From Methanomassiliicoccaceae archaeon (lineage in GTDB: Archaea; Thermoplasmatota; Thermoplasmata; Methanomassiliicoccales; Methanomethylophilaceae): DNA of 5,718 nucleotides. Positions within the stretch are counted from its first letter, which is position 1. The number at the start of each line of letters is the position of its first letter. The position numbers and the translations under genes were made by a program. Positions 1-4,833 of the stretch are shown here, one piece after another. The notes below the pieces were generated by a model. It made no database searches. It saw only the letters and a list, made by a program, of their open reading frames with translations, and was not told where the DNA came from. The stretch lies in contig WQZJ01000076.1 in NCBI GenBank assembly GCA_009780795.1, positions 1 to 5,718 on the forward strand, in the 5' to 3' direction.

Positions 1-886
1 CCTTGAGGAAGAGTCGCGGAGGGCGAGAGCGATCCTCATGGTGAAGGACGGAAGATCATTCAGAGAGGCGGCTGCGGTCTTGGACCGCAGCCACATGTAC
101 GTCGCATACTGGGCGGGCATCGCCATGGAGAAGCGGGTGAAACGGTTCGTTCCAAGAGAAAGGTGGCGGGACCTGATAAAAGTGAAAAAACCCGGGCCTC
201 CGGCGGGCAGGTACGTGAAACGTCATTTGTATAGGGCGAAAGCCGTCGGAGCGAAGCAGACCTACCCGAACATGGGTTGTGTCAAACTTGTCAGAATTTG
301 CGAACTGGACATATCCGGTCCGACCTTATGCGAGATACTGAAGAGCGAAGGACTCATCGAACCGAGAAAGAAGGTCAAGCGCAAAGGTAAAAGATTTCGT
401 GCCAAAGATCCCAACGATATGTGGCAGATCGACTACGTTCATCTCGGTCATGGATACAATCTGCTGACGGTCCTCGATGATTGTTCCGGGAAGGTCCTTT
501 CATGGGATCTCAGGAGAAAGACGGAACTGGAGGATGTGCTGGAGATACTGGACGAGTGTTTCCGTGAGTACGGGATTCCGAAAAAGATACTTTCCGATCA
601 TGGGACGCAATGGTATGCGGTGCGCGGAGGCGACTCCCGTTTCGACGAGATGTGCCTGGATAAAGGAATAAAACACATCATGGGGAGGATCAGACATCCG
701 CAGACACAGGGCAAGGCGGAGAGATTTCATGGAGTGCTCAAAACGGAGACGAATATCCTCGAGATCGCGGATCACGAGGAAAAGGGAAGGTCCTTGGAGA
801 ACTACGTGCGATTCTACAACGGCGTCCGTCCGCATTGGGGCATAGGTCTGAAGGTCCCGAACTCCGTGTACTACGCCGTTGTTTGA
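1..886 (+). mobile_element. Partial insertion sequence; ends not resolved
   Basis: The transposase implies an insertion sequence, but its left end is outside the window, so terminal inverted repeats cannot be paired. The right end must lie after the stop at 886 and before the glycine-rich reading frame, that is between 887 and about 1095. I see no target-site duplication because only one flank is visible. The coordinates given cover only the certain part. Confidence 0.55.
2..886 (+). CDS. DDE integrase-core transposase, 5'-partial
   Basis: This is an insertion-sequence transposase of the rve (retroviral integrase core) fold, which cuts and joins DNA ends. The frame is open to the left edge; the first ATG is at 38, but upstream codons (LEEESRRARAIL) continue a helix-turn-helix-like start, so the true start is probably outside the window. 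Counting from that ATG: a helix-turn-helix region at about residues 7-27, a basic linker at 105-125, then the catalytic core with D132 (in MWQIDY), D187 (in ILSDHGTQW) and E228 (in PQTQGKAERFHG). The second Asp and the Glu are about 40 residues apart, slightly longer than the classic 35. The C-terminal block, with YNGVRPHWG at 260-268, is typical of IS3/IS481-like integrases. All three acidic residues and an intact stop suggest the visible part is functional. Exact IS family is not resolved. Confidence 0.9.
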   Translation, partial: LEEESRRARAILMVKDGRSFREAAAVLDRSHMYVAYWAGIAMEKRVKRFVPRERWRDLIKVKKPGPPAGRYVKRHLYRAKAVGAKQTYPNMGCVKLVRICELDISGPTLCEILKSEGLIEPRKKVKRKGKRFRAKDPNDMWQIDYVHLGHGYNLLTVLDDCSGKVLSWDLRRKTELEDVLEILDECFREYGIPKKILSDHGTQWYAVRGGDSRFDEMCLDKGIKHIMGRIRHPQTQGKAERFHGVLKTETNILEIADHEEKGRSLENYVRFYNGVRPHWGIGLKVPNSVYYAVV

Positions 887-959
887 ATTCGTGGGCGTTC
901 GTATGCGTTTTCCTCAGCGCAAGCTATGGTCGGCGGATATGCAACGTGGTTCAAAGACT

Positions 960-990
960 GCCCGGACGGCCCCGAAGGGGCGTTCCGGGC
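960..990. other. Strong GC-rich inverted repeat (hairpin)
   Basis: GCCCGGA (960-966) pairs with TCCGGGC (984-990); after a 2-base mismatch, GCCCC (969-973) pairs with GGGGC (977-981) around a GAA loop. This gives 12 base pairs, nearly all G-C. It lies 74 bases after the transposase stop. It may be an end structure of the insertion sequence or a transcript-end hairpin; no T-run follows directly. Confidence 0.5.
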
Positions 991-1069
991 GCTCGTTCCA
1001 TTGTCTTCGCCTTCGGCTCGACATAGAAACGAGCGCTAATCTTTATCTTCCTCAACTTCTTTTCCTCTT
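989..1069 (+). terminator. Inverted repeat plus pyrimidine tract downstream of transposase
   Basis: GCGCTCGTT (989-997) is perfectly complementary to AACGAGCGC (1028-1036), with a 30-base loop. It is followed by an almost pure C/T tract at 1041-1069, interrupted by a few A. A stem followed by a T-rich tract is a plausible transcription end for the rightward transposase, since archaeal RNA polymerase stops at T-rich stretches. The TTTATCTT at 1042-1049 could alternatively be read as a weak TATA box. Confidence 0.35.
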
Positions 1070-1100
1070 AATGTAAGGATAACCTCTTTTCAAAACATAC

Positions 1101-1601
1101 GTGACGGGAGGCGGTGGTGCATCCGGCGGCGGAGCTGGAGGTAACACATACGTACGCAAAGGGAACCTGACCACAAATCTTGCGAACGCATTGGGAAGTA
1201 CGGGTCAGAACGGTGCGGGACTGAACAGTCCGAACGCTAACCCTATAAGACAGCAAGGCGGGACCGGCGGAGTGGGCGGCGGATTCAATGCAGGTGCATG
1301 GGGTGTCGTTGGTTCCAGCGTACACGGCGGGACCGGCGGGACCAACGTGAATGGCGGAGTGGGTTCCGGCTCCGGCGGCGGAGGTGGCAGCGGCTCGGCC
1401 GTTGTGCTTTCCGGAAGTATCCTAGGAGTTCCAACAGGCGGACAGACGATAAACTCGAACGGCGGTAATGCGAACAGCGGTAACGGTTCCAATGGCGGCG
1501 GAGGAGCGGGTGCAAGAAGCCAGACAAGCGGCGCTCAGGCGGCCGGGGCCGGCGGGGCCGGATATATCGTTGTGGTCGTCCAAAGACGTGTAAGAGGATA
1601 G
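1101..1601 (+). CDS. Glycine-rich C-terminal fragment, probable truncated remnant of a surface protein
   Basis: The frame encodes about 166 residues dominated by Gly, Asn, Ser, Ala and Thr (GGTGG, GGGGGSGS, NGGNANSGNGSNGG), ending in GGAGYIVVVVQRRVRG. A glycine-rich stretch closed by an aromatic-plus-valine strand is typical of the C-terminal glycine-rich domain of large secreted or tail-fibre-like proteins. Only a GTG at 1101 can start it; the frame is open back to the stop TAA at 1080-1082, giving KTYV before the GTG, which reads like the interior of a protein. No Shine-Dalgarno site, signal peptide or membrane segment is visible, so as it stands it could not be exported by the Sec route. 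I infer that the front of the gene was lost, probably during the rearrangement that placed the transposase next to it. It may be a pseudogene; alternatively a short cytoplasmic protein is possible but less likely. Confidence 0.5.
   Translation: MTGGGGASGGGAGGNTYVRKGNLTTNLANALGSTGQNGAGLNSPNANPIRQQGGTGGVGGGFNAGAWGVVGSSVHGGTGGTNVNGGVGSGSGGGGGSGSAVVLSGSILGVPTGGQTINSNGGNANSGNGSNGGGGAGARSQTSGAQAAGAGGAGYIVVVVQRRVRG
1257..1339 (+). repeat. 14-bp direct repeat inside the glycine-rich frame
   Basis: GGCGGGACCGGCGG occurs exactly at 1257-1270 and 1326-1339, in the same reading frame, and encodes Gly-Gly-Thr-Gly-Gly. It is part of the low-complexity character of this coding stretch and offers a site for recombination or slippage, rather than being a separate element. 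Confidence 0.6.
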
Positions 1602-1647
1602 CATCGAATAGGCCGCCTACGACAACGTGGGCGCCTCTTGCGTGTCA

Positions 1648-1673
1648 AAGAGGTAAAGTAAGAAACAAAAAAT
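1648..1673 (-). terminator. T-rich transcription end for the aminotransferase
   Basis: Read on the minus strand, 1673 to 1648 is ATTTTTTGTTTCTT followed by ACTTTACCTCTTT, beginning 53 bases after the aminotransferase stop at 1726. Short oligo-T runs such as the T6 at 1672-1667 are the usual archaeal termination signal. A 6-bp inverted repeat, CCTCTT (1634-1639) and AAGAGG (1648-1653), lies just beyond it. The rest of the gap at 1602-1725 shows no gene. Confidence 0.5.
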
Positions 1674-1725
1674 CCGAATCGTTCATTACGTGCTCTGAGA
1701 CGGAACTTCGTGGCTTCGAAGGTGC

Positions 1726-2886
1726 TCAGATGTTTGAGAGCGACCTCTTTATGTTGCCTATCCCTTTGATCAGGTTGTCCTCCGACGTTGCGTACGAGAG
1801 TCTGAAGAATCCCTCTCCCGCTGGGCCGAAGGACCTTCCTGGCGTTATCGCAACATGGGCATCCTTCATCAGGTACATCGCCAGATCGTCCGAGGATATC
1901 TTGTGGTCGTACCTCGGGAACAGATAGAACGCCCCGTCGGGGCGGTTGCACTCCACTCCCTTGATATCATTCAGGAGGTCCAGCGCGAGATCCCTTCTCT
2001 TCTTGAACTCCGACACCATCCTGTTCCTGGCGTCCTGCGGGCCCCTCAGGGCCTCCACGGCCGCCGGCTGCGTGAACGAGGTGCAGCATGTGACCGAATG
2101 CGTCTGTAATTTGTTGATCGCCGATATATCCTTCTCCGGGGCCACTATCCATCCCAGCCTCCAGCCGGTCATCGCGTATGATTTTGACAATCCGGATATG
2201 GTGAGCGTGCGGTCGAACATCCCTTCGAACGACGCTATGGAGACGTGCTCCCCGTCGTAGATTATGTGCTCGTATATCTCGTCCGAAAGGACCATTATAT
2301 TCTTCTCGGTGCAGAGGTCCGCTATTCCTCTCAATACCTCACGGCTCATCACGGAACCGGTCGGGTTCGACGGTGAATTCAGAATTAACATCTTCGTCCT
2401 GTCGGTGACCGCGGCAGCCATCATGTCCGCGGTCATCACGAAGTTGTCCTCGAACCTCGTCGGCACATATACGGGCTTCGCGCCCGCTAATTTTATCACC
2501 GCTTCGTAGGACACCCACGCCGGGTCCGGCAGTATGACCTCGTCTCCCGGGTCGAGGTATGCGAGAGCTATCATGAACAACGCCTGTTTCGTGGGCGTAA
2601 CGAGCACGTTCTTCGCCGTGCAGTCTATCTTGTTCTCCCTTACCGTCCTCTCGGCTATCGCCTTCCTCAGTTCCGGTATGCCGGTGGACGGCGTGTAATG
2701 CGTAAAACCGTCCTTGAGCGACCTTATGCATGCGTCCTTGATATTTTCCGGGGTATCGAAATCCGGCTCTCCCATGGAGAACGAGATTATCTCGATGCCT
2801 TCCTGCTTGAGCCGGCTCACTAGATTGGATATCGCCACTGTTCCTGACTCGGGAACATCATTCAGTCTCTTGGAGAACATTGGCAT
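1726..2886 (-). CDS. aspC: Class I/II pyridoxal-phosphate aminotransferase, aspartate aminotransferase type
   Basis: A cytoplasmic PLP enzyme of fold type I, probably moving an amino group between aspartate (or a related amino acid) and 2-oxoglutarate. The 386-residue length is normal for the family. Visible motifs: SMGEPDFDTP at 37-46 in the N-terminal arm; FTHYTPSTG at 61-69 with the Tyr that contacts cofactor phosphate; NSPSNPTG at 170-177 with the cofactor Asn174; SDEIYE at 201-206 with Asp202 for the pyridine nitrogen and Tyr205; SGLSKSYAMTGWRLGW at 231-246 with Schiff-base Lys235 and Arg243; and FRLSYA at 361-366 with Arg362, which binds the substrate carboxylate. The phosphate-loop stretch reads VTPTKQA, without the glycines many bacterial relatives have there. 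The start at 2886 is favoured over the ATG six bases inside because a ribosome site lies 6 bases before it. It follows purP on the same strand. Exact substrate is not provable from sequence; the symbol is the conventional one for this type. Confidence 0.88.
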   Translation of the reverse strand: MPMFSKRLNDVPESGTVAISNLVSRLKQEGIEIISFSMGEPDFDTPENIKDACIRSLKDGFTHYTPSTGIPELRKAIAERTVRENKIDCTAKNVLVTPTKQALFMIALAYLDPGDEVILPDPAWVSYEAVIKLAGAKPVYVPTRFEDNFVMTADMMAAAVTDRTKMLILNSPSNPTGSVMSREVLRGIADLCTEKNIMVLSDEIYEHIIYDGEHVSIASFEGMFDRTLTISGLSKSYAMTGWRLGWIVAPEKDISAINKLQTHSVTCCTSFTQPAAVEALRGPQDARNRMVSEFKKRRDLALDLLNDIKGVECNRPDGAFYLFPRYDHKISSDDLAMYLMKDAHVAITPGRSFGPAGEGFFRLSYATSEDNLIKGIGNIKRSLSNI

Positions 2887-2892
2887 TCCCTT

Positions 2893-2900
2893 ATCACTCC
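2893..2900 (-). promoter_or_regulatory. Shine-Dalgarno site of the aminotransferase
   Basis: On the minus strand, GGAGTGAT closely matches the archaeal GGAGGTGAT ribosome site. It ends 6 bases before the ATG at 2886 and 12 before the ATG at 2880, so it selects the former. Its presence means this mRNA has a leader, unlike that inferred for purP. I could not pick a convincing TATA box further upstream. Confidence 0.6.
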
Positions 2901-2931
2901 CACATAGATATTGTTTGTGTCTCTATGCTTT

Positions 2932-3013
2932 TGATATCCGGCCGTTGCGCGTGCGCCGCGCATATGCCGTGCGCCCGACGGGCGCTCATATCGGCTACGG
3001 TCCGTGATATCCG
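2932..3013. repeat. Direct repeat TGATATCCG flanking a hairpin
   Basis: TGATATCCG occurs at 2932-2940 and 3005-3013, 73 bases apart, in the gap between purP and the aminotransferase. Each copy contains the palindrome GATATC. The two copies bracket the hairpin at 2962-2991. They could be protein-binding sites upstream of the aminotransferase, but two copies of a 9-mer are weak evidence. Confidence 0.35.
2962..2991. other. Intergenic hairpin between purP and the aminotransferase
   Basis: GCGCCC (2971-2976) pairs with GGGCGC (2980-2985) around a GAC loop. Outside it ATATG (2962-2966) pairs with CATAT (2987-2991) after an asymmetric internal loop. It lies 56 bases beyond the purP stop on the purP strand. 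No T-run follows on either strand, so it is not a typical terminator; it could stabilise or process a purP-aminotransferase transcript. Confidence 0.5.
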
Positions 3014-3046
3014 AGCGATAGACCCAGGCTATGTGTTCCCGGACGC

Positions 3047-4120
3047 TCAGGTCATCAGATCGCTGAAATTACCGGCGGCGAGGCTGTCCCTGAACTCCTT
3101 GGCTATCCTTCCGCCCGTACTCATCCCGGGATATATCAGATCGGCGTACGGGGAGCCCGATATGAATGGGTTGGTACCGGCCACGATCCTTGTGGATATC
3201 TCGAACAGCTTGAACTCCAGCTTGTCCGTGACTATCGTCTCGAGACAGAACGGCCCCCACATCCCTCCGAACAGCTCGTACGAACGGTTCACGATGCGCT
3301 CGGCCATGTCGAACGCCTTCGGAAGAAGTGATTCTCTGATCACCACCGGTACGTTCCCGGTGACGACGAACGACGGGTACAGGCCGTGCTTCTTCAGGTC
3401 CTCATAGGATCCCATCTTGTACAACTCGTCAATATTACTCTCATCCCTCCTGTCGATGGACAGTAGTTCGAGTGTTCCCCCCCTTGAGACCTTGTAACCG
3501 TCCTCTTTGTACGGCGAATAGAAGAAGTGCAGGTAGTACCTCGTACCCAGCGCGTACTCCTGGATCGTGTACGGCTGGGTGTTATCGATGTACATCTTGA
3601 AGTCCGGATAGTCCTTTGCGATGAAGAATCCCCTTCCTCCCTTGGCGCCGTGGTATTTCACGAGAACGGGCTCGTTTATCTCCCTTGCATCGGTGTATAT
3701 GCGAGGCATCGCCACACCCGCGGACGTTATCCACTGCCTCTCCAGGTCCCTGTCGGACTCCCACTGGAGCACGGCACGGTTGCAGTACGCCGGTACCGCC
3801 AATTCCTCGAACTTCTTCGGCCCCATGTATTCGACGAATGAACCGTGCGGTATTATCACGGAATTCCTGTCGTACAGTTCGCCGACTCTGTCGGCGATCT
3901 CATCAAGGTCCTTGAACTTGATTATCTCGTCCGGTTTCGCCAGCGGGAACGCGTCATAATACTTCGTGTTATGGGAGACGGTCAGCCCCAATGTCTTGAA
4001 TCCCGCTTTGCGTGCCCCGTGAAAGATCTGTAGCGAAGAATGAGAGCAAAGCGTCGCTATCGTAATGTCATTCTTATCATAATCTTCGAGAATTGAGTCG
4101 ATCTTCTTTTTCGGGACCAT
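3047..4120 (-). CDS. purP: PurP-family formate-phosphoribosylaminoimidazolecarboxamide ligase
   Basis: PurP is the archaeal ATP-grasp enzyme that makes FAICAR from AICAR, formate and ATP, the ninth step of IMP synthesis, replacing the folate-dependent half of bacterial PurH. The 357-residue length fits the family. Visible motifs: IATLCSHSSLQIFHGAR at 21-37 (AICAR-binding side), PHGSFVEY at 91-98, KYHGAKGGRGFF at 155-166 (ATP-grasp glycine loop), IQEYALGTRYYLHFFYSP at 186-203, TGNVPVVIRESLLP at 254-267, GPFCLET at 289-295, and FEISTRIVAGTNPF at 306-319 (metal and ATP site). Two places differ from the Methanocaldococcus jannaschii PurP as I recall it: Cys25 for Gly in the first motif, and RIVAGTN where that enzyme has RVDGGTN. 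Some archaea carry PurP paralogues of less certain activity, so this could be one of those. The ATG at 4120 is supported by a TATA box about 25 bases upstream. It is divergent from relB and upstream of the aminotransferase. Confidence 0.88.
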   Translation of the reverse strand: MVPKKKIDSILEDYDKNDITIATLCSHSSLQIFHGARKAGFKTLGLTVSHNTKYYDAFPLAKPDEIIKFKDLDEIADRVGELYDRNSVIIPHGSFVEYMGPKKFEELAVPAYCNRAVLQWESDRDLERQWITSAGVAMPRIYTDAREINEPVLVKYHGAKGGRGFFIAKDYPDFKMYIDNTQPYTIQEYALGTRYYLHFFYSPYKEDGYKVSRGGTLELLSIDRRDESNIDELYKMGSYEDLKKHGLYPSFVVTGNVPVVIRESLLPKAFDMAERIVNRSYELFGGMWGPFCLETIVTDKLEFKLFEISTRIVAGTNPFISGSPYADLIYPGMSTGGRIAKEFRDSLAAGNFSDLMT

Positions 4121-4140
4121 ACGTACTTATTGCTATTAAG

Positions 4141-4156
4141 AATTTAAATTTTGGGT
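4141..4156 (-). promoter_or_regulatory. purP promoter: BRE and TATA box, leaderless
   Basis: On the minus strand, ACCCAAAATTTAAATT contains an A-rich BRE-like segment joined to a TATA box, TTTAAATT (4148-4141). The box centre lies about 25 bases before the A of the purP ATG at 4120, the normal distance to a transcription start. No Shine-Dalgarno sequence occurs between them (the stretch reads AATAAGTACGT before ATG). The mRNA is therefore expected to start at or within a few bases of the ATG. Confidence 0.65.
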
Positions 4157-4168
4157 CGCTCGTGCTAA

Positions 4169-4188
4169 TTGAAAAACATCGTTTTCAA
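4169..4188. promoter_or_regulatory. Inverted repeat in the divergent purP/relB region, possible operator
   Basis: TTGAAAA (4169-4175) is perfectly complementary to TTTTCAA (4182-4188) with a 6-base spacer. The dyad lies just upstream of the purP TATA/BRE region, at about -50 to -70 for purP, and roughly 100 bases upstream of relB. Its size and symmetry suit a dimeric regulator. The regulator and which side it controls are unknown. Confidence 0.4.
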
Positions 4189-4253
4189 CATTTGAATCAT
4201 TAATGCGCTCAAAAGATACGCTCTGACACATAATGGGCACTCGTACAGATAGG

Positions 4254-4290
4254 TTTATCATCGCATATAACATAGGAGAATTAGTGATAA
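4254..4290 (+). promoter_or_regulatory. relB upstream signals: TATA candidates, ribosome site, flanking dyad
   Basis: Two TATA candidates precede relB: TTTATCAT (4254-4261) and CATATAAC (4264-4271). The first, with AGGAGA (4274-4279) as an early Shine-Dalgarno site, would leave little leader; the second would put the transcription start near the ATG at 4292 and make the mRNA leaderless. TTATCA (4255-4260) and TGATAA (4285-4290) form an inverted repeat spanning these signals, a possible operator for autorepression by the RelB-RelE complex, which is usual in this class. Which promoter is used cannot be settled here. Confidence 0.4.
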
Positions 4291-4291
4291 G

Positions 4292-4510
4292 ATGACCATA
4301 TCTGTAGATGTGACGGACGACCAGATGAAGGTCATGCTGATGTATGCTGAGACCAAGAGCATGACGATAGCGGACCTCATAGAGAGCATCGTGGAATGGA
4401 TAGAGGACGAACTCGATGCAAAGGCTGCGGACGAGGCGCTCGATGACCTCGATAAGAATCCCGGTACGATGACCCATGAAGAGGCGATGAGGGAGCTTGG
4501 GTTCAGATGA
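4292..4510 (+). CDS. relB: RelB-type ribbon-helix-helix antitoxin
   Basis: A 72-residue acidic protein expected to bind and neutralise the RelE-type toxin encoded next to it and to bind the shared promoter. The N-terminus, TISVDVTDDQ at 2-11, is a typical ribbon-helix-helix DNA-binding strand. It is followed by helix A (about 10-20), a turn at KSMTIADLI (22-30) and helix B running to about 42. The acidic middle (DELDAKAADEALDDLDKNPGT) and the tail THEEAMRELGFR are the usual toxin-wrapping segment of the RelB/DUF6290-like group. Its stop overlaps the toxin start (ATGA), so the pair is translated together. Length is normal for the family. The symbol denotes the family; the exact subfamily was assigned by pattern only. 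Confidence 0.85.
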   Translation: MTISVDVTDDQMKVMLMYAETKSMTIADLIESIVEWIEDELDAKAADEALDDLDKNPGTMTHEEAMRELGFR

Positions 4511-4773
4511 CCTATCGCGTGATGTACAAGGCTTCCGTGATAAAGTACCTTGGAAAGATGGACCCTCAAATATCGCTGAGAATAATGTCCTGGATAGAAG
4601 AGAATCTGGCAGGATGCAAAGACCCGAGAAGTGTGGGGAGAGCGTTGCACGGGAACCGTGCGGGAACATGGAGATATCGCGTCGGCGAGTACCGAGTGAT
4701 CGCTGAGATAAAAGACAGGGAACTGATAATCACAGTGATCGATATAGGTCCTAGAAAGAACATCTACAAATGA
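4507..4773 (+). CDS. relE: RelE/ParE-superfamily toxin (probable mRNA endonuclease)
   Basis: An 88-residue basic protein of the RelE fold, expected to cut mRNA on the ribosome when free of RelB. Recognisable blocks: YRVMYKASVIKYLGKMD at 3-19, the helix pair through about 35, DPRSVGRALHGNRAGTWRYRVGEYRVIAEI at 39-68, and the C-terminal IDIGPRKNIYK at 78-88. Likely active residues, by comparison with E. coli RelE, are Arg56/Arg58/Arg63, Arg83 and Tyr87. The last motif is usually GHR-x-x-Y; here it is GPRKNIY, so His is replaced by Pro while Arg and Tyr are kept. A GGGAG at 4491-4495, inside relB, lies 11 bases before the start. The stop is built into a hairpin. Translation inhibition is inferred from family; a ParE-like (gyrase) target is less likely given WRYRVG and the Arg/Tyr ending. 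Confidence 0.85.
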   Translation: MTYRVMYKASVIKYLGKMDPQISLRIMSWIEENLAGCKDPRSVGRALHGNRAGTWRYRVGEYRVIAEIKDRELIITVIDIGPRKNIYK

Positions 4774-4823
4774 TCCTCCGAAAGGATCGGTTGATGGTCC
4801 GATCTCATCATATTGACAGTTTT
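4772..4823. terminator. Overlapping hairpins at the end of relE
   Basis: GATCCT (4772-4777) pairs with AGGATC (4783-4788), and GATCGG (4785-4790) pairs with CCGATC (4799-4804). The two stems share 4785-4788, so they cannot form together. The first includes the last two bases of the relE stop codon. A modest T-rich stretch (AGTTTTGTT, 4819-4827) follows on the plus strand. Lying between two convergent genes, the structure could end relBE transcription, and may also end the exporter transcript from the other side. Confidence 0.5.
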
Positions 4824-4833
4824 GTTGTGAAGA

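Noticed and set aside
500..835. Minus-strand frame (111 codons) inside the transposase
   Set aside because: It is a shadow of the catalytic core; the plus-strand frame has all three DDE residues and conserved motifs.
1071..1100. ATG at 1071 as a start for the glycine-rich frame
   Set aside because: It is followed at once by TAA and is not in the glycine-rich frame, which is itself closed upstream by the TAA at 1080.
1205..1492. Proline-rich minus-strand frame opposite the glycine-rich stretch
   Set aside because: Polyproline is simply the complement of GGN glycine codons (NCC), so it is an artefact of low complexity.
1257..1530. Repeated GGCGG-type units that might suggest a CRISPR or tandem-repeat array
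   Set aside because: The units are irregular in spacing and sequence, have no spacer pattern, and are explained by glycine codons in the reading frame.
2880..3407. Plus-strand open frame (175 codons) opposite the end of purP
   Set aside because: It crosses the purP-aminotransferase gap and runs antisense to conserved PurP motifs; the composition is what the opposite strand of a real gene gives.
4136..4669. Long minus-strand open frame (177 codons) opposite relB and the front of relE
   Set aside because: It lies antisense to a convincing overlapping toxin-antitoxin pair, crosses the intergenic control region, and its translation shows no recognisable domain.
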